Both the position numbers and the translations under genes were made by a program. Shown here piece after piece: positions 24,339 through 31,877 of a DNA stretch of 38,585 nucleotides. The stretch covers positions 1-38,585 of the forward strand of contig DAOUWT010000002.1 of NCBI GenBank assembly GCA_030666985.1. Direction: 5' to 3'. The notes beneath the pieces were generated by a model. That model did no database searches. It saw only the letters and a program-made list of their open reading frames with translations, and was not told the origin of the DNA. Every line of letters starts with the position of its first letter. The first letter of the stretch is position 1. This DNA comes from Chloroflexota bacterium (GTDB lineage Bacteria > Chloroflexota > Anaerolineae > Anaerolineales > UBA11858).

Positions 24339-24434
24339 TCACGGTCAAAAAGGGGGCAGGGAGAAATCTTTACCATCTAAAGTGACGAGAAAGATTTCTC
24401 CCTTGCCGCAAGCACGCAAAGCGGGTCGAAATGA
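24339..24434 (-). terminator. long hairpin downstream of the dehydrogenase
   Basis: GGGAGAAATCTTT (24359-24371) pairs perfectly with AAAGATTTCTCCC (24390-24402), and GGCA/TGCC extend the stem past one bulge. On the minus strand CCCCC and TTTTT follow, fitting a terminator for the gene ending at 24457. The adjoining GGGTCGAAATGACA segment resembles a repeat seen in many bacterial spacers. Confidence 0.6.
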
Positions 24435-24456
24435 CACTTGAGCAGTTACGAAAAAA

Positions 24457-25416
24457 CTACTCTATCGATAATAACACTTTGAAAACACCCCGTTCACTTG
24501 CTTTCTTAAAGGCTTCTAGTCCATCTGCAAGGGGATAGACGTGATCAATGAGAAGAGTAGGGTCAACCAATCTTTTCTTTAACAGGCGGATGGCGGGAGC
24601 GAATGGGCCGCAGCGGGAGCCTACCAGCCTGATTTCGTCGACCACCAAGGCGGAGGCGTCGAAATCCAGGTTGCCGGCGTAGGTGCTTTTGAGCACCAAA
24701 GTTCCCCGGGGGCGGAGGACCCGGCGGGCAAGGTTGAACCCCCCGGGGGCGCCGGTGGCGTCTATTACGATGTCCATGCTGCCCTCGGGGGCAGCGTCTT
24801 CGGGGAGGGCCGCAATGCCGCGCTGCGCCAATGCTTCACGCTGACGCTCGTGGCGGGCAACCACGCTCAGATCCGCGCCGGTCAGGGATAAGGCTTGGGA
24901 GATGAGCTGCCCCAACCGTCCCGCGCCCACCACCAGGACGCGATCCGTGGGATGAACGTGTACCTGTTCCAAAATCTCCAGGGCCGCCGCCAGGGGTTCG
25001 GTGAAGACGGCTTCCTCATCCGCTACCTCTCCCGGCACGAGATGCAAGTTCTCCACGGGGAGGGTGAAGTAGTCGGCGAAAACGCCGTCCCGGCCGGCTA
25101 TCCCCAGGACAGTGCGCTCCCGGCAGTGGCTGGGACGCCCCCCCAGGCAAGAGTCACACCCCCCACAGGTGGCGTTTATCTCCCCCACCACGCGCTCCCC
25201 CACCAGGTGCGGGGCCGCGTCCGCTTCTACCACTTCTCCCACAAATTCATGCCCCAAGACACCGGCGTAGGGATAGTAGCCGCGCAGCAACTCCAGGTCT
25301 GTGCTGCAAATCCCGGCCAAGCGGGTGCGGATGAGGGCTTCGCCGGGGGATGGCTGAGGGATGGGTAAATCTGTCCGGTAAGTGAGCTTTTGGTCTTCGA
25401 GCCATAAAGCGCGCAT
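24457..25416 (-). CDS. zinc-dependent alcohol/polyol dehydrogenase (MDR family)
   Basis: 319 aa medium-chain dehydrogenase. Catalytic zinc ligands: Cys in GICSTDLE, HE in GVLGHEFVGEV, and a later Glu. Structural zinc Cys cluster: CGGCDSCLGGRPSHC. Rossmann motif VLVVGAGRLGQLI, giving NAD(P) binding. The family oxidises sugar alcohols, threonine or similar substrates, and the exact one is unknown. The start is the ATG at 25416 with GGAG close by; frames extended upstream only translate a repeat array. Slightly shorter than the usual ~340-350 aa. Divergent from the GH1 gene, which could hint at carbohydrate metabolism, but the link is weak. Confidence 0.88.
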   Translation of the reverse strand: MRALWLEDQKLTYRTDLPIPQPSPGEALIRTRLAGICSTDLELLRGYYPYAGVLGHEFVGEVVEADAAPHLVGERVVGEINATCGGCDSCLGGRPSHCRERTVLGIAGRDGVFADYFTLPVENLHLVPGEVADEEAVFTEPLAAALEILEQVHVHPTDRVLVVGAGRLGQLISQALSLTGADLSVVARHERQREALAQRGIAALPEDAAPEGSMDIVIDATGAPGGFNLARRVLRPRGTLVLKSTYAGNLDFDASALVVDEIRLVGSRCGPFAPAIRLLKKRLVDPTLLIDHVYPLADGLEAFKKASERGVFKVLLSIE

Positions 25417-25429
25417 GGAATTGTCTCCA

Positions 25430-25668
25430 GTGAAACGTGAGGCGTGAAGCGTGAGGCGTGAAACGTGTTGCGTGAGGTCACGTTTCACGTTTTACTCTTC
25501 GCGTCTTCACAGGTTGATAGGTTGGTTGAACCAGTATACCAGTTTCTCGATTTTCCAGGATACTAATATATATAAATTGCCAAAAAGCCTGCCAGGTATT
25601 AGAATGAAGACCGAAGGCGCACCCAGTGAGCAACGCAACACGCAGCACGCAACACGCGACACGCAACA
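25430..25668. repeat. heptamer arrays in both orientations in the divergent spacer
   Basis: Seven in-phase GTGANRN units (25430-25478: GTGAAAC, GTGAGGC, GTGAAGC, GTGTTGC, GTGAGGT) are followed at once by inverted units (CACGTTT twice, TACTCTT; 25479-25499). A second array of five units (CGCAACA, CGCAGCA, CGCGACA types) lies at 25634-25668 just before the GH1 ribosome site. The first pair forms a strong stem. Confidence 0.8.
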
Positions 25669-25679
25669 AAGGAGTACAC

Positions 25680-27005
25680 ATGCCTCAAGCAACGTTCAAA
25701 TTTCCCAAGGGGTTTATGTGGGGGACGGCAACTTCTTCTCATCAGGTAGAAGGACGCAACACGAATAATAATTGGCATCAATGGGAGCAAGAGGGGCATA
25801 TCATCCATGACCATGAGTGCGGGTTGGCCTGCGATTGGTGGGGGGGACGCTGGCGCGAGGATTTCGACCGGGCCGCCGAGGGAGGGCAAAACGCCCACCG
25901 CCTTTCCCTTGAGTGGAGCCGCATCCAGCCCACTCCCGACCGCTGGGATGAGGGCGCCTTGGATCGGTACCGCCAGATGATACGCGGCTTGCACGAACGC
26001 GGCCTGAGGCCCATGGTCACTTTGCACCATTTCACAGACCCAATTTGGATCATGGAGCAAGGGGGATGGGAAAACGAGCAAACCGTGGAGCACTTCCAGG
26101 CTTATGTGGAAAAAGTAGTCACAGCCCTCAAAGAATATGTCACCACCTGGTGTACCATCAACGAGCCGAACGTATACTCAACTATGGGATACCTCATGGG
26201 CGATTTTCCTCCCGGCAAACAAGACCTGGGGAGCGCATTTCGGGTAATGACCAACTTGGTAAAAGGGCACGCGGCTGCTTACCATGCCATACATGAAATT
26301 CAGGCGGAGGCTGAAGTGGGGTTGGCCGTCAATTACCGGGGGATGGCCCCTCACCGCGCCTGGTTCCCGCTGGACCGCTTGGTAGCCGGGATCCAATCCC
26401 GAACCTATAACGATTTCTTCCCCCATGCGGCGGCGACCGGAAAACTAAAATTCCCTTTCAATCGCCAAACCATACCGGAAGCGGCCGGAACGCAGGACTT
26501 TTTAGGCATTAATTACTATACTCAAGAACTGGTCTCTTTTTCACTATTCGCAGCAAAGGAACTCTTTGGAAAACGATTCTTCAACCCGGCTGATAAAGTC
26601 AGCGAAACCGGATTTATCGCCAATCACCCTACTGGCCTCTTTGATGCTCTCAAGTGGGGACTGCAATTCAACGTTCCCCTCATCGTCACCGAAAACGGAA
26701 TAGAAGATTCCGCGGATACTCTTCGCCCTCGATATTTAGTGGAACACATCCGCCAAATTTGGTGCGGACTCAATTTCAATTGGCCAATCAGGGGCTACTT
26801 CTATTGGTCGCTGGTGGACAACTTCGAATGGGAACGGGGGTGGACGCAGCGTTTCGGCTTGTGGGAATTAGACGTGGAGACTCAGGCCCGAACCCGCCGT
26901 CCCAGCGCAGACCTCTACGCGGAAATTTGCCAGAATAACGCCCTTTCCTCGGAGATGGTCGCTGAGTACGCCCCAGGGGTGCTGGAGAAATTATTTCCGG
27001 GGTGA
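25680..27005 (+). CDS. family GH1 beta-glycosidase
   Basis: 441 aa, full length for GH1. Retaining glycosidase acting on beta-glucosides or beta-galactosides. N-terminal signature FPKGFMWGTATSSHQVEG. Acid/base Glu in TINEPNVY near residue 165, nucleophile Glu in IVTENGIED near 340, and late aglycone-side residues in YFYWSLVDNFEWERGW. It has no signal peptide, so it should work in the cytoplasm on imported di- or oligosaccharides. The ATG at 25680 follows AAAGGAG; an upstream frame to 25626 only translates a repeat array. Stop TGA is followed at once by TTGGGGA-type repeats. Confidence 0.95.
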   Translation: MPQATFKFPKGFMWGTATSSHQVEGRNTNNNWHQWEQEGHIIHDHECGLACDWWGGRWREDFDRAAEGGQNAHRLSLEWSRIQPTPDRWDEGALDRYRQMIRGLHERGLRPMVTLHHFTDPIWIMEQGGWENEQTVEHFQAYVEKVVTALKEYVTTWCTINEPNVYSTMGYLMGDFPPGKQDLGSAFRVMTNLVKGHAAAYHAIHEIQAEAEVGLAVNYRGMAPHRAWFPLDRLVAGIQSRTYNDFFPHAAATGKLKFPFNRQTIPEAAGTQDFLGINYYTQELVSFSLFAAKELFGKRFFNPADKVSETGFIANHPTGLFDALKWGLQFNVPLIVTENGIEDSADTLRPRYLVEHIRQIWCGLNFNWPIRGYFYWSLVDNFEWERGWTQRFGLWELDVETQARTRRPSADLYAEICQNNALSSEMVAEYAPGVLEKLFPG

Positions 27006-27027
27006 TGTTGGGGATTGGGGATTGAGG
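27006..27027 (+). repeat. short array after the GH1 stop
   Basis: Units TGTTGGGG, ATTGGGG and ATTGAGG begin directly after the TGA stop. Confidence 0.6.
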
Positions 27028-27038
27028 CGGTTTTTGCT

Positions 27039-27067
27039 TTGACAAAACAATACCCCCATGCTAGAAT
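27039..27067 (+). promoter_or_regulatory. consensus promoter for the small RNA
   Basis: Perfect -35 TTGACA (27039-27044), 17-bp spacer, and -10 TAGAAT (27062-27067), one base from consensus. Predicted start near 27074. It is the best promoter match in the window and is not followed by a gene-like ORF. Confidence 0.8.
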
Positions 27068-27073
27068 TATTGC

Positions 27074-27332
27074 GTTAGTAGAATTTTGGTGCTCCGGCTG
27101 GCACTTTTTAGCCAGCATTAGGCCGTTCCAGGAAAATAGGTATCCCGAAAATACCACGCTATCGCATACAGAGACGGTGTTTTGGGATGATCTAAATTCT
27201 GGAACTACCAAGTTGGAAGAATGTTGTTTTATCAGTTTTTATTTAAGTTCATTTCAGACATTTATCGTCTAACTTAAATTTCAACCTGAAATCATCACCC
27301 GGCCGATACTACTTCGTCCGGGTGTTTTTTTA
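27074..27332 (+). ncRNA. predicted structured RNA of about 260 nt upstream of RNase J
   Basis: Bounded by the promoter at 27039-27067 and the terminator ending near 27332. Four paired regions can be drawn by hand. Hairpin 27097-27102/27111-27116. Long-range 27125-27131 (GTTCCAG) with 27199-27205 (CTGGAAC). Inside that, 27142-27155 with 27076+100 to 27188 (27176-27188), a 13-bp stem with one bulged G and one wobble around a 20-base loop. Then 27242-27249/27271-27278 with an inner 4-bp helix. I find no conserved marks of tmRNA, SRP RNA, RNase P RNA or a known riboswitch. It may be a free small RNA or a terminated leader of the RNase J gene 118 bp further on. Confidence 0.65.
27296..27331 (+). 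terminator. intrinsic terminator of the small RNA
   Basis: CACCCGG (27296-27302) pairs with CCGGGTG (27318-27324), with an inner CGA/TCG helix, followed by seven T residues. Confidence 0.88.
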
Positions 27333-27449
27333 TTATTCACCGTGCTTTTACTCCTGAAATTACGGAAACACAAACAAGGAAAAACACATCACTTACCAGA
27401 ATTAACTCTTCAGGATAAAAGACTATATTAAATTTACGCGAGGTAAAAA
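27332..27449 (+). promoter_or_regulatory. RNase J promoter region
   Basis: Between the small-RNA terminator and the RNase J start. TTAACT (27402-27407), 16 bp, then TATATT (27424-27429) is a plausible promoter giving a very short leader; GAGG (27440-27443) is the ribosome site. Motif-based only. Confidence 0.4.
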
Positions 27450-29087
27450 ATGAGTTCGAAAAAATTAAAAATCATTCCTATTGGAGGATTGGGGGAAGTT
27501 GGGAAGAACATGATGGTCTACGAATATGACGGGAGCATCTTGATTGTTGATACCGGGATGATGTTCCCGGAAAATGACATGTTGGGCATAGACTACATCA
27601 TTCCCGATTTTGAGTACGTTCGTAAGCGAAAAGACATGGTGCGGGGGATTGTTTTTACCCACGGACACATGGATCACATAGGAGCAGTTTCTCATATTGT
27701 AGAAGAAATTTCCGCGCCTCTTTATGCCACCCCGCTAACGCGGGGACTGATCGAGGTCAAACTATCCGAAGATAGATTACTAAGTAAAGTTAACCTCAAC
27801 ACCATCCATGCCGGAGACTGTTTTAACGTTGGCCCCTTCAAAGTAGAAGCCTTCCACGTTTGCCATTCCATCCCCGACACGGTGGGCTTGGGTATTAGCT
27901 CCCCAGCGGGTTTAGTGGTTCACGCCAGCGATTATAAATTCGACCCTACTCCTGTAGATGGCTGGCCGACAGATTTCGCCAAGCTGGCAGATTTCTCCGG
28001 GCGGGGCGTCCTGGCCCTTTTGGCAGATTCCACAAATGCCGACCAACCCGGCTGGACACCTTCTGAAAAGGAGCTAGACACCGCCTTAGACAAGATATTC
28101 CAAACTGCACCGGGACGAATAATCATAGCTTCTTTCGCATCCCTGGTTTCAAGAATGAAACAAGTAGCGAAAGCTGCCGAACGCTACGGGCGCAAAATGG
28201 CCTTTGTGGGCTACAGCATGTGCCAAAACTCAGAGATGGCCCACAAATTAGGATACTTGAACATCCCCGACGATGTCCTCGTAGACCTAAACGAAGCCCT
28301 AAGCATGAAGCCCCGTGATGTCGTCCTCATGGCTACCGGCTCGCAGGGAGAACCTTATTCCATCATGGGACGTCTTTCGCGAGGCACCAACCGCCGCTTC
28401 GATTTGCTCGAAGATGACACAGTTGTTCTCTCTTCACACACCATCCCCGGAAACGAGGAGAGCGTCTACCAAACCATCAACCGCCTCTTCCAGCGCGGCG
28501 CAAATGTGGTTTACGCCCCGTTATCGCACATACACGTTTCGGGACACGCCAAGCAAGACGAAATGAAATTGATGATCAATCTTGTCAACCCCAAGTACCT
28601 GATCCCCGTGCATGGAGAATTGCGGCATCTCAAGCAACATGCCATATTGGCGGCGGAGGCTGGTTTCCCAGCCGAGAACATTGCCGCCGTAGAAAATGGG
28701 CAAGTGTTGGAATTCGAAGATGGAGAAATGACCATTGGGGAGCGCATCCCCGGCGGTTACGTTTTCGTGGACGGCGCCCGGGTGGGAGACATTGGCCCCA
28801 GCGTGGTGCGAGAGCGGGAAGCCTTAGCCCAAGACGGCGTGGTGATGATCAGCCTTGTCTTGAACCACAAAGGCCAATTGCAAACAGACCCAGAAATCGT
28901 TTCCCGAGGATTTGTGTACAAGCACGGTGATAGCGACATCATGGATGAAACGCAAAAGAAAGTGATTGATCTTGTCAAGAAAACAAAAGGCGGCATCCAT
29001 GAGCAAGTTGTAAAATCTGTGCGCTCTTTCCTGTATAGCAAAACTAAAAAACGGCCCGTTGTGCTCGTCACGCTAAGTTGGGTGTAA
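27450..29087 (+). CDS. rnj: ribonuclease J
   Basis: 545 aa, full length. A beta-CASP metallo-beta-lactamase nuclease with 5'-exo- and endonuclease activity in RNA decay and rRNA maturation. Zinc motif HGHMDHIG with His71, His73, Asp75 and His76; SDYKFDPTPVDG supplies later ligands; the beta-CASP block follows (ADSTNADQPGWTPSE), then SHIHVSGHAKQDE and HGELRHLKQHA. The C-terminal dimerisation domain is present. GAGG lies seven bases before the ATG. The predicted structured RNA just upstream could be a leader, which would suit an enzyme that often controls its own mRNA; this is inference. An octamer array starts three bases after the stop. Confidence 0.95.
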   Translation: MSSKKLKIIPIGGLGEVGKNMMVYEYDGSILIVDTGMMFPENDMLGIDYIIPDFEYVRKRKDMVRGIVFTHGHMDHIGAVSHIVEEISAPLYATPLTRGLIEVKLSEDRLLSKVNLNTIHAGDCFNVGPFKVEAFHVCHSIPDTVGLGISSPAGLVVHASDYKFDPTPVDGWPTDFAKLADFSGRGVLALLADSTNADQPGWTPSEKELDTALDKIFQTAPGRIIIASFASLVSRMKQVAKAAERYGRKMAFVGYSMCQNSEMAHKLGYLNIPDDVLVDLNEALSMKPRDVVLMATGSQGEPYSIMGRLSRGTNRRFDLLEDDTVVLSSHTIPGNEESVYQTINRLFQRGANVVYAPLSHIHVSGHAKQDEMKLMINLVNPKYLIPVHGELRHLKQHAILAAEAGFPAENIAAVENGQVLEFEDGEMTIGERIPGGYVFVDGARVGDIGPSVVREREALAQDGVVMISLVLNHKGQLQTDPEIVSRGFVYKHGDSDIMDETQKKVIDLVKKTKGGIHEQVVKSVRSFLYSKTKKRPVVLVTLSWV

Positions 29088-29090
29088 AAA

Positions 29091-29222
29091 GCTGGGAGAT
29101 TGGTAGACTGGTAGATTGGGAAATTGGGAAACTGGTAGACTGGGAAAACCAATATACCAATATACTAATATACTAATCCCCAATATACCAACATACCAAT
29201 ATACCAATCCCCAATATACCAA
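29091..29222. repeat. two facing octamer arrays between convergent genes
   Basis: In rnj sense, seven in-phase 8-bp units (GCTGGGAG, ATTGGTAG, ACTGGTAG, ATTGGGAA, ACTGGGAA) occupy 29091-29146. From about 29147 to 29222 the same family runs in the opposite sense (AATATACC, AATATACT, AATCCCC), facing pcm and reaching its TGA stop. Each array is thus in the sense of its own gene. Together they make an imperfect inverted repeat of over 100 bp that could end both transcripts. Confidence 0.8.
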
Positions 29223-29223
29223 C

Positions 29224-29874
29224 TCACAACCGGGGAGTATCCCATCCGTGTCTTCCCAGTAAGGGGACAAAAGCAACCGGGGCAAGTTTTTTCGAGGTGA
29301 ATTCCTCCCCCCGTCGCTGCCAAAGCTCCATCACCTGCCCAAAGCGTTCCCCCACCGGCATAATCAACTTCCCGCCGTCCTGCAATTGTTCGAGCAAGGG
29401 GCGGGGGACAGCAGGGGCGGCGGCCGTGACCATCACCGCGGCGTAGGGGGCAAATTCCAGCAGGCCCAAGGTGCCATCCCCCTGGTGGACGTGAATATTT
29501 TCGTAGCCCAGCTTGGACAGGCGTTTTTGGGCCGCGCGTGCTAATTTGTCGTGGCGCTCTATAGTATGAACTTCGGCCGCTAATCCCCCCAAAATGGCCG
29601 CCTGATACCCGGAGCCAGTCCCAATCTCTAGGATAATTTCATCCCCTTGTAGATTTAAGAGATCGGTCATATAGGCCACAATATAGGGCTGGGAGATGGT
29701 TTGCCCCTTGCCAATCGGCAGCGGGCTGTCGGCATAAGCGTGGTCACGGTCTCTCGCGGGGACAAAAAGGTGCCGGGGGACAGTTCGAAAGGCCTCCAAG
29801 ACGCGCTCATCTCGAATGCCGCGTCTGGCGATTTGCACATCTACCATCTCTTCACGCGCTAGTTGATAGTTCAT
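29224..29874 (-). CDS. pcm: protein-L-isoaspartate O-methyltransferase
   Basis: 216 aa. Repairs damaged Asp/Asn residues by SAM-dependent methylation of L-isoaspartyl groups. Seen: VLEAFRTVPRHLFVP, the substrate-site segment PLPIGKGQTISQPYIVAYM, SAM motif ILEIGTGSGYQAAIL and VHTIERHDKLA, and late motif GGKLIMPVG. The ATG at 29874 is chosen at the start of homology (MNYQLAREEMVDVQI); a longer frame would only translate a nonamer array. No strong ribosome site is visible. It lies 127 bp after the M42 peptidase stop, possibly in one unit with it. Confidence 0.93.
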   Translation of the reverse strand: MNYQLAREEMVDVQIARRGIRDERVLEAFRTVPRHLFVPARDRDHAYADSPLPIGKGQTISQPYIVAYMTDLLNLQGDEIILEIGTGSGYQAAILGGLAAEVHTIERHDKLARAAQKRLSKLGYENIHVHQGDGTLGLLEFAPYAAVMVTAAAPAVPRPLLEQLQDGGKLIMPVGERFGQVMELWQRRGEEFTSKKLAPVAFVPLLGRHGWDTPRL

Positions 29875-29888
29875 GGTTTTTTGAGAAT

Positions 29889-29915
29889 GCAGAGGGTGCA
29901 AAGGGTGCAGAGGGT
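29889..29915. repeat. nonamer array upstream of pcm
   Basis: Three exact-phase 9-bp units (GCAGAGGGT, GCAAAGGGT, GCAGAGGGT). Being a multiple of three it stays open in one frame and would falsely extend pcm with His-Pro-Leu repeats. Confidence 0.75.
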
Positions 29916-29951
29916 GCAAATGAAACTATCACTTTCTCAGGGATTTTTTGC

Positions 29952-30005
29952 CTCTTCTGGTTCTTCTGTCTCTTCTGTTTCCTCTGCCTCCTCTGGCTCT
30001 TCTAC
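29952..30005 (-). repeat. nonamer array containing the M42 peptidase stop
   Basis: Six in-phase 9-bp units of the CTCTTCTGG type. In gene sense the first unit is GTAGAAGAG and supplies the TAG stop at 30002-30004; later units (CCAGAGGAG, GCAGAGGAA) have lost it. Confidence 0.8.
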
Positions 30006-31066
30006 CCCGCCAGCAAATAAGCAAGTACCCACTTGGTGGTCGCCGCCAGAGCGTCTGTGTGAGTGCGTTCGTAACTATGAGAGGCATCCACGCCGGGGCC
30101 AATTAGGGCCACCGCCACATCGCCTCCCGCCCGCCAATAGGCTTCCCCGTCAGAGCCATAATAGGGGTAAATATCGACTTTGAAGGGGATTGCGTGTTCT
30201 CGAGCCAACTTCCGGAGACGCTGGTTCAGGCCATGGTGATAAGGCCCGCCGGAGTCCTTGACACAGAGAGTGACATTGAACTCGTCTGAGGTTTGACCTT
30301 TCCCTACCGCCGCCATATCCACAGCGAGCAATTCGCTCAAGTTTTCCGGGAGGCCGCTGGCGGCCCCGTGCCCGACCTCTTCGTAATTGCTAAAGTGGAA
30401 GGTCGTATCCTGGGCCGGACGCAAATCCGCCTCGTGAAGCGCTCTGATAGCAGCCATCAGGCAGGCTATCCCGGCCTTGTCGTCCAGGTGGCGGGAGCGG
30501 ACAAAGCCGTTAGTGATCTCCACGCGGGGATCGAAGGCCACAAAATCACCCACCTCAATGCCCAATTCCTGGGTCTCTTCCTGAGAGGTGGTGCGGGCAT
30601 CCAGGCGGACCTCTATATGGTCATCGTCGCGTTTGGTTTCTCCCACGTCTTTGCCATGGACATGAACCGAGGCGGCATCAATGAGGATAGAACCACGCAC
30701 AGGCTCACCATGACTCGCGAAGACGGTACATCCTTCCCCTTCCACCGTGTTCCAAGAGAAGCCTCCCAATTTTGTCAACTTCAAACGCCCACTGCCCTTG
30801 ATCTCTTTCACCATAGCGCCCAGGGTGTCGGCGTGCGCCGTCAACCCGCGCGGAGATGTGGCACTTTGGCCTTTCCACGTTGCCACCAGGCCGCCTTTCT
30901 TGGTCCGAGAGATTTCCAAAACCGGGAAAACAGCTAAGGCCGCCTCTACATAGGCGATGGCCTTATCAGTGTAACCGGTTGGGCTGGGGATGTTCAAGAG
31001 GCCAACTAAAAAATCAATCAAGTACTCGTTATTTATGGCAGGGATTGTATTCAGGGAGAACCTCAA
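30002..31066 (-). CDS. M42 family metallopeptidase
   Basis: About 354 aa. A dinuclear-metal aminopeptidase of the M42 (glutamyl aminopeptidase/tetrahedral peptidase) family, cytoplasmic. Metal and catalytic motifs: LTAHADTLGAMV (His, Asp), HLDDKAGIACLM (Asp), FSNYEEVGHGAA (Glu pair), ELLAVDMAAV (Asp) and the last His in SYERTHTDAL. The start is uncertain: homology begins at about NEYLIDFL, and no ATG lies nearby in frame. TTG at 31066 is used here; CTG at 31054, with GAGG six bases before it, is an alternative. The frame is open to 31300, but that part carries spacer repeats. It lies 182 bp downstream of the thioesterase. Confidence 0.87.
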   Translation of the reverse strand: MRFSLNTIPAINNEYLIDFLVGLLNIPSPTGYTDKAIAYVEAALAVFPVLEISRTKKGGLVATWKGQSATSPRGLTAHADTLGAMVKEIKGSGRLKLTKLGGFSWNTVEGEGCTVFASHGEPVRGSILIDAASVHVHGKDVGETKRDDDHIEVRLDARTTSQEETQELGIEVGDFVAFDPRVEITNGFVRSRHLDDKAGIACLMAAIRALHEADLRPAQDTTFHFSNYEEVGHGAASGLPENLSELLAVDMAAVGKGQTSDEFNVTLCVKDSGGPYHHGLNQRLRKLAREHAIPFKVDIYPYYGSDGEAYWRAGGDVAVALIGPGVDASHSYERTHTDALAATTKWVLAYLLAG

Positions 31067-31248
31067 CTTTGATGCGGTATAGGATGTTCCAAGATTTAAA
31101 TCATCCCAATCCGTGTTGCGTCCCCCTACGGGGATGCTTCGCGATGTTTCGTGTTGCGTGGGGGAGACTTTACGAAATACGCTTGTCAACGGCACACCCA
31201 AGGGGTGCACACCGTGAGCAAAGCGACGCAACACGAATTTTGGGGCAA

Positions 31249-31680
31249 TTATTTTCTTGGAATTTCCATATTCTCGAAAGCGGCAATTGCCTCGCGCCAT
31301 GCTGCTGGGATGGGAACTGTGCGGCCTTCGCGATAGTTATAAGCGACCAAGGTGGTGCTGCCCGTGGCGTAAACTTTCTCGTCCATCACCCCCGCTATTT
31401 GATACTCCATCTCGAGGCTTTTTTCACCGATACGTGAAACGCGCATTTTTATTTGAATGTCATCGGAGAGAAGAATGGGAGCCTTGAAATCTACATGGGC
31501 ATTTGCTAAAACAAAGCCGAGATCGAGAAAAGATTTCCCATCCCAAAGTTCAAGATGCTGAATGTAAACCACTCGAGCTTGCTCGAAGTAGCTCAGGTAA
31601 CGGGCGTTGTTGACATGCCCCTGGGGGTCAAGATCACTGTAGCGGACGATGATGGGGCAGGAAAAGCGGAAGTCGGGCAT
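31249..31680 (-). CDS. hotdog-fold acyl-CoA thioesterase (4HBT/YbgC-like)
   Basis: 143 aa. The motif RYSDLDPQGHVNNARYLSYFEQAR near residues 13-35 carries the catalytic Asp and the Gly-His-Val-Asn-Asn turn of the YbgC/FadM group. The rest gives the beta strands of the fold (VDFKAPILLSDDIQIKM, LEMEYQIA). It hydrolyses acyl-CoA; chain preference is unknown. A TATAAT lies seven bases before the ATG (31687-31692, minus), and no ribosome site fits between, suggesting a leaderless mRNA. Confidence 0.88.
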   Translation of the reverse strand: MPDFRFSCPIIVRYSDLDPQGHVNNARYLSYFEQARVVYIQHLELWDGKSFLDLGFVLANAHVDFKAPILLSDDIQIKMRVSRIGEKSLEMEYQIAGVMDEKVYATGSTTLVAYNYREGRTVPIPAAWREAIAAFENMEIPRK

Positions 31681-31722
31681 AGGGGTATTATAATGTAAAA
31701 AGTGCGTGAAGGGTAGAGAGAG

Positions 31723-31762
31723 GCAGGGAAACAGGAAAACAGGGGATCAGGGAAACAGGATG
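31723..31762. repeat. octamer array in divergent spacer
   Basis: Five in-phase 8-bp units (GCAGGGAA, ACAGGAAA, ACAGGGGA, TCAGGGAA, ACAGGATG), the reverse-complement family of the array at 1-66. It lies between the thioesterase start and the third TPR gene, not at a stop codon. Confidence 0.7.
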
Positions 31763-31877
31763 GGTTGAGCAAAGGGTCTGGCGATTGGCGGTTTGCGGGA
31801 GCGATACACGGTATAATAAGCTCCGACACGACAAGAAGGAATGACATTAAACGTTCTGAGTATAGGCTGTGAAATCA

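Noticed and set aside
25417..25488. N-terminal extension of the dehydrogenase
   Set aside because: It translates the GTGANRN array; the ATG at 25416 has a ribosome site and starts at the family N-terminus.
27015..27272. Small ORF over the predicted RNA
   Set aside because: The frame starts before the promoter, has no ribosome site and no family features; structure and signals fit a non-coding RNA better.
29875..29919. N-terminal His-Pro-Leu extension of pcm
   Set aside because: It is the translation of a nonamer repeat array whose period happens to preserve the frame.
31067..31300. N-terminal extension of the M42 peptidase to 31300
   Set aside because: It overlaps the end of the thioesterase gene and translates spacer repeats; homology starts near 31050.
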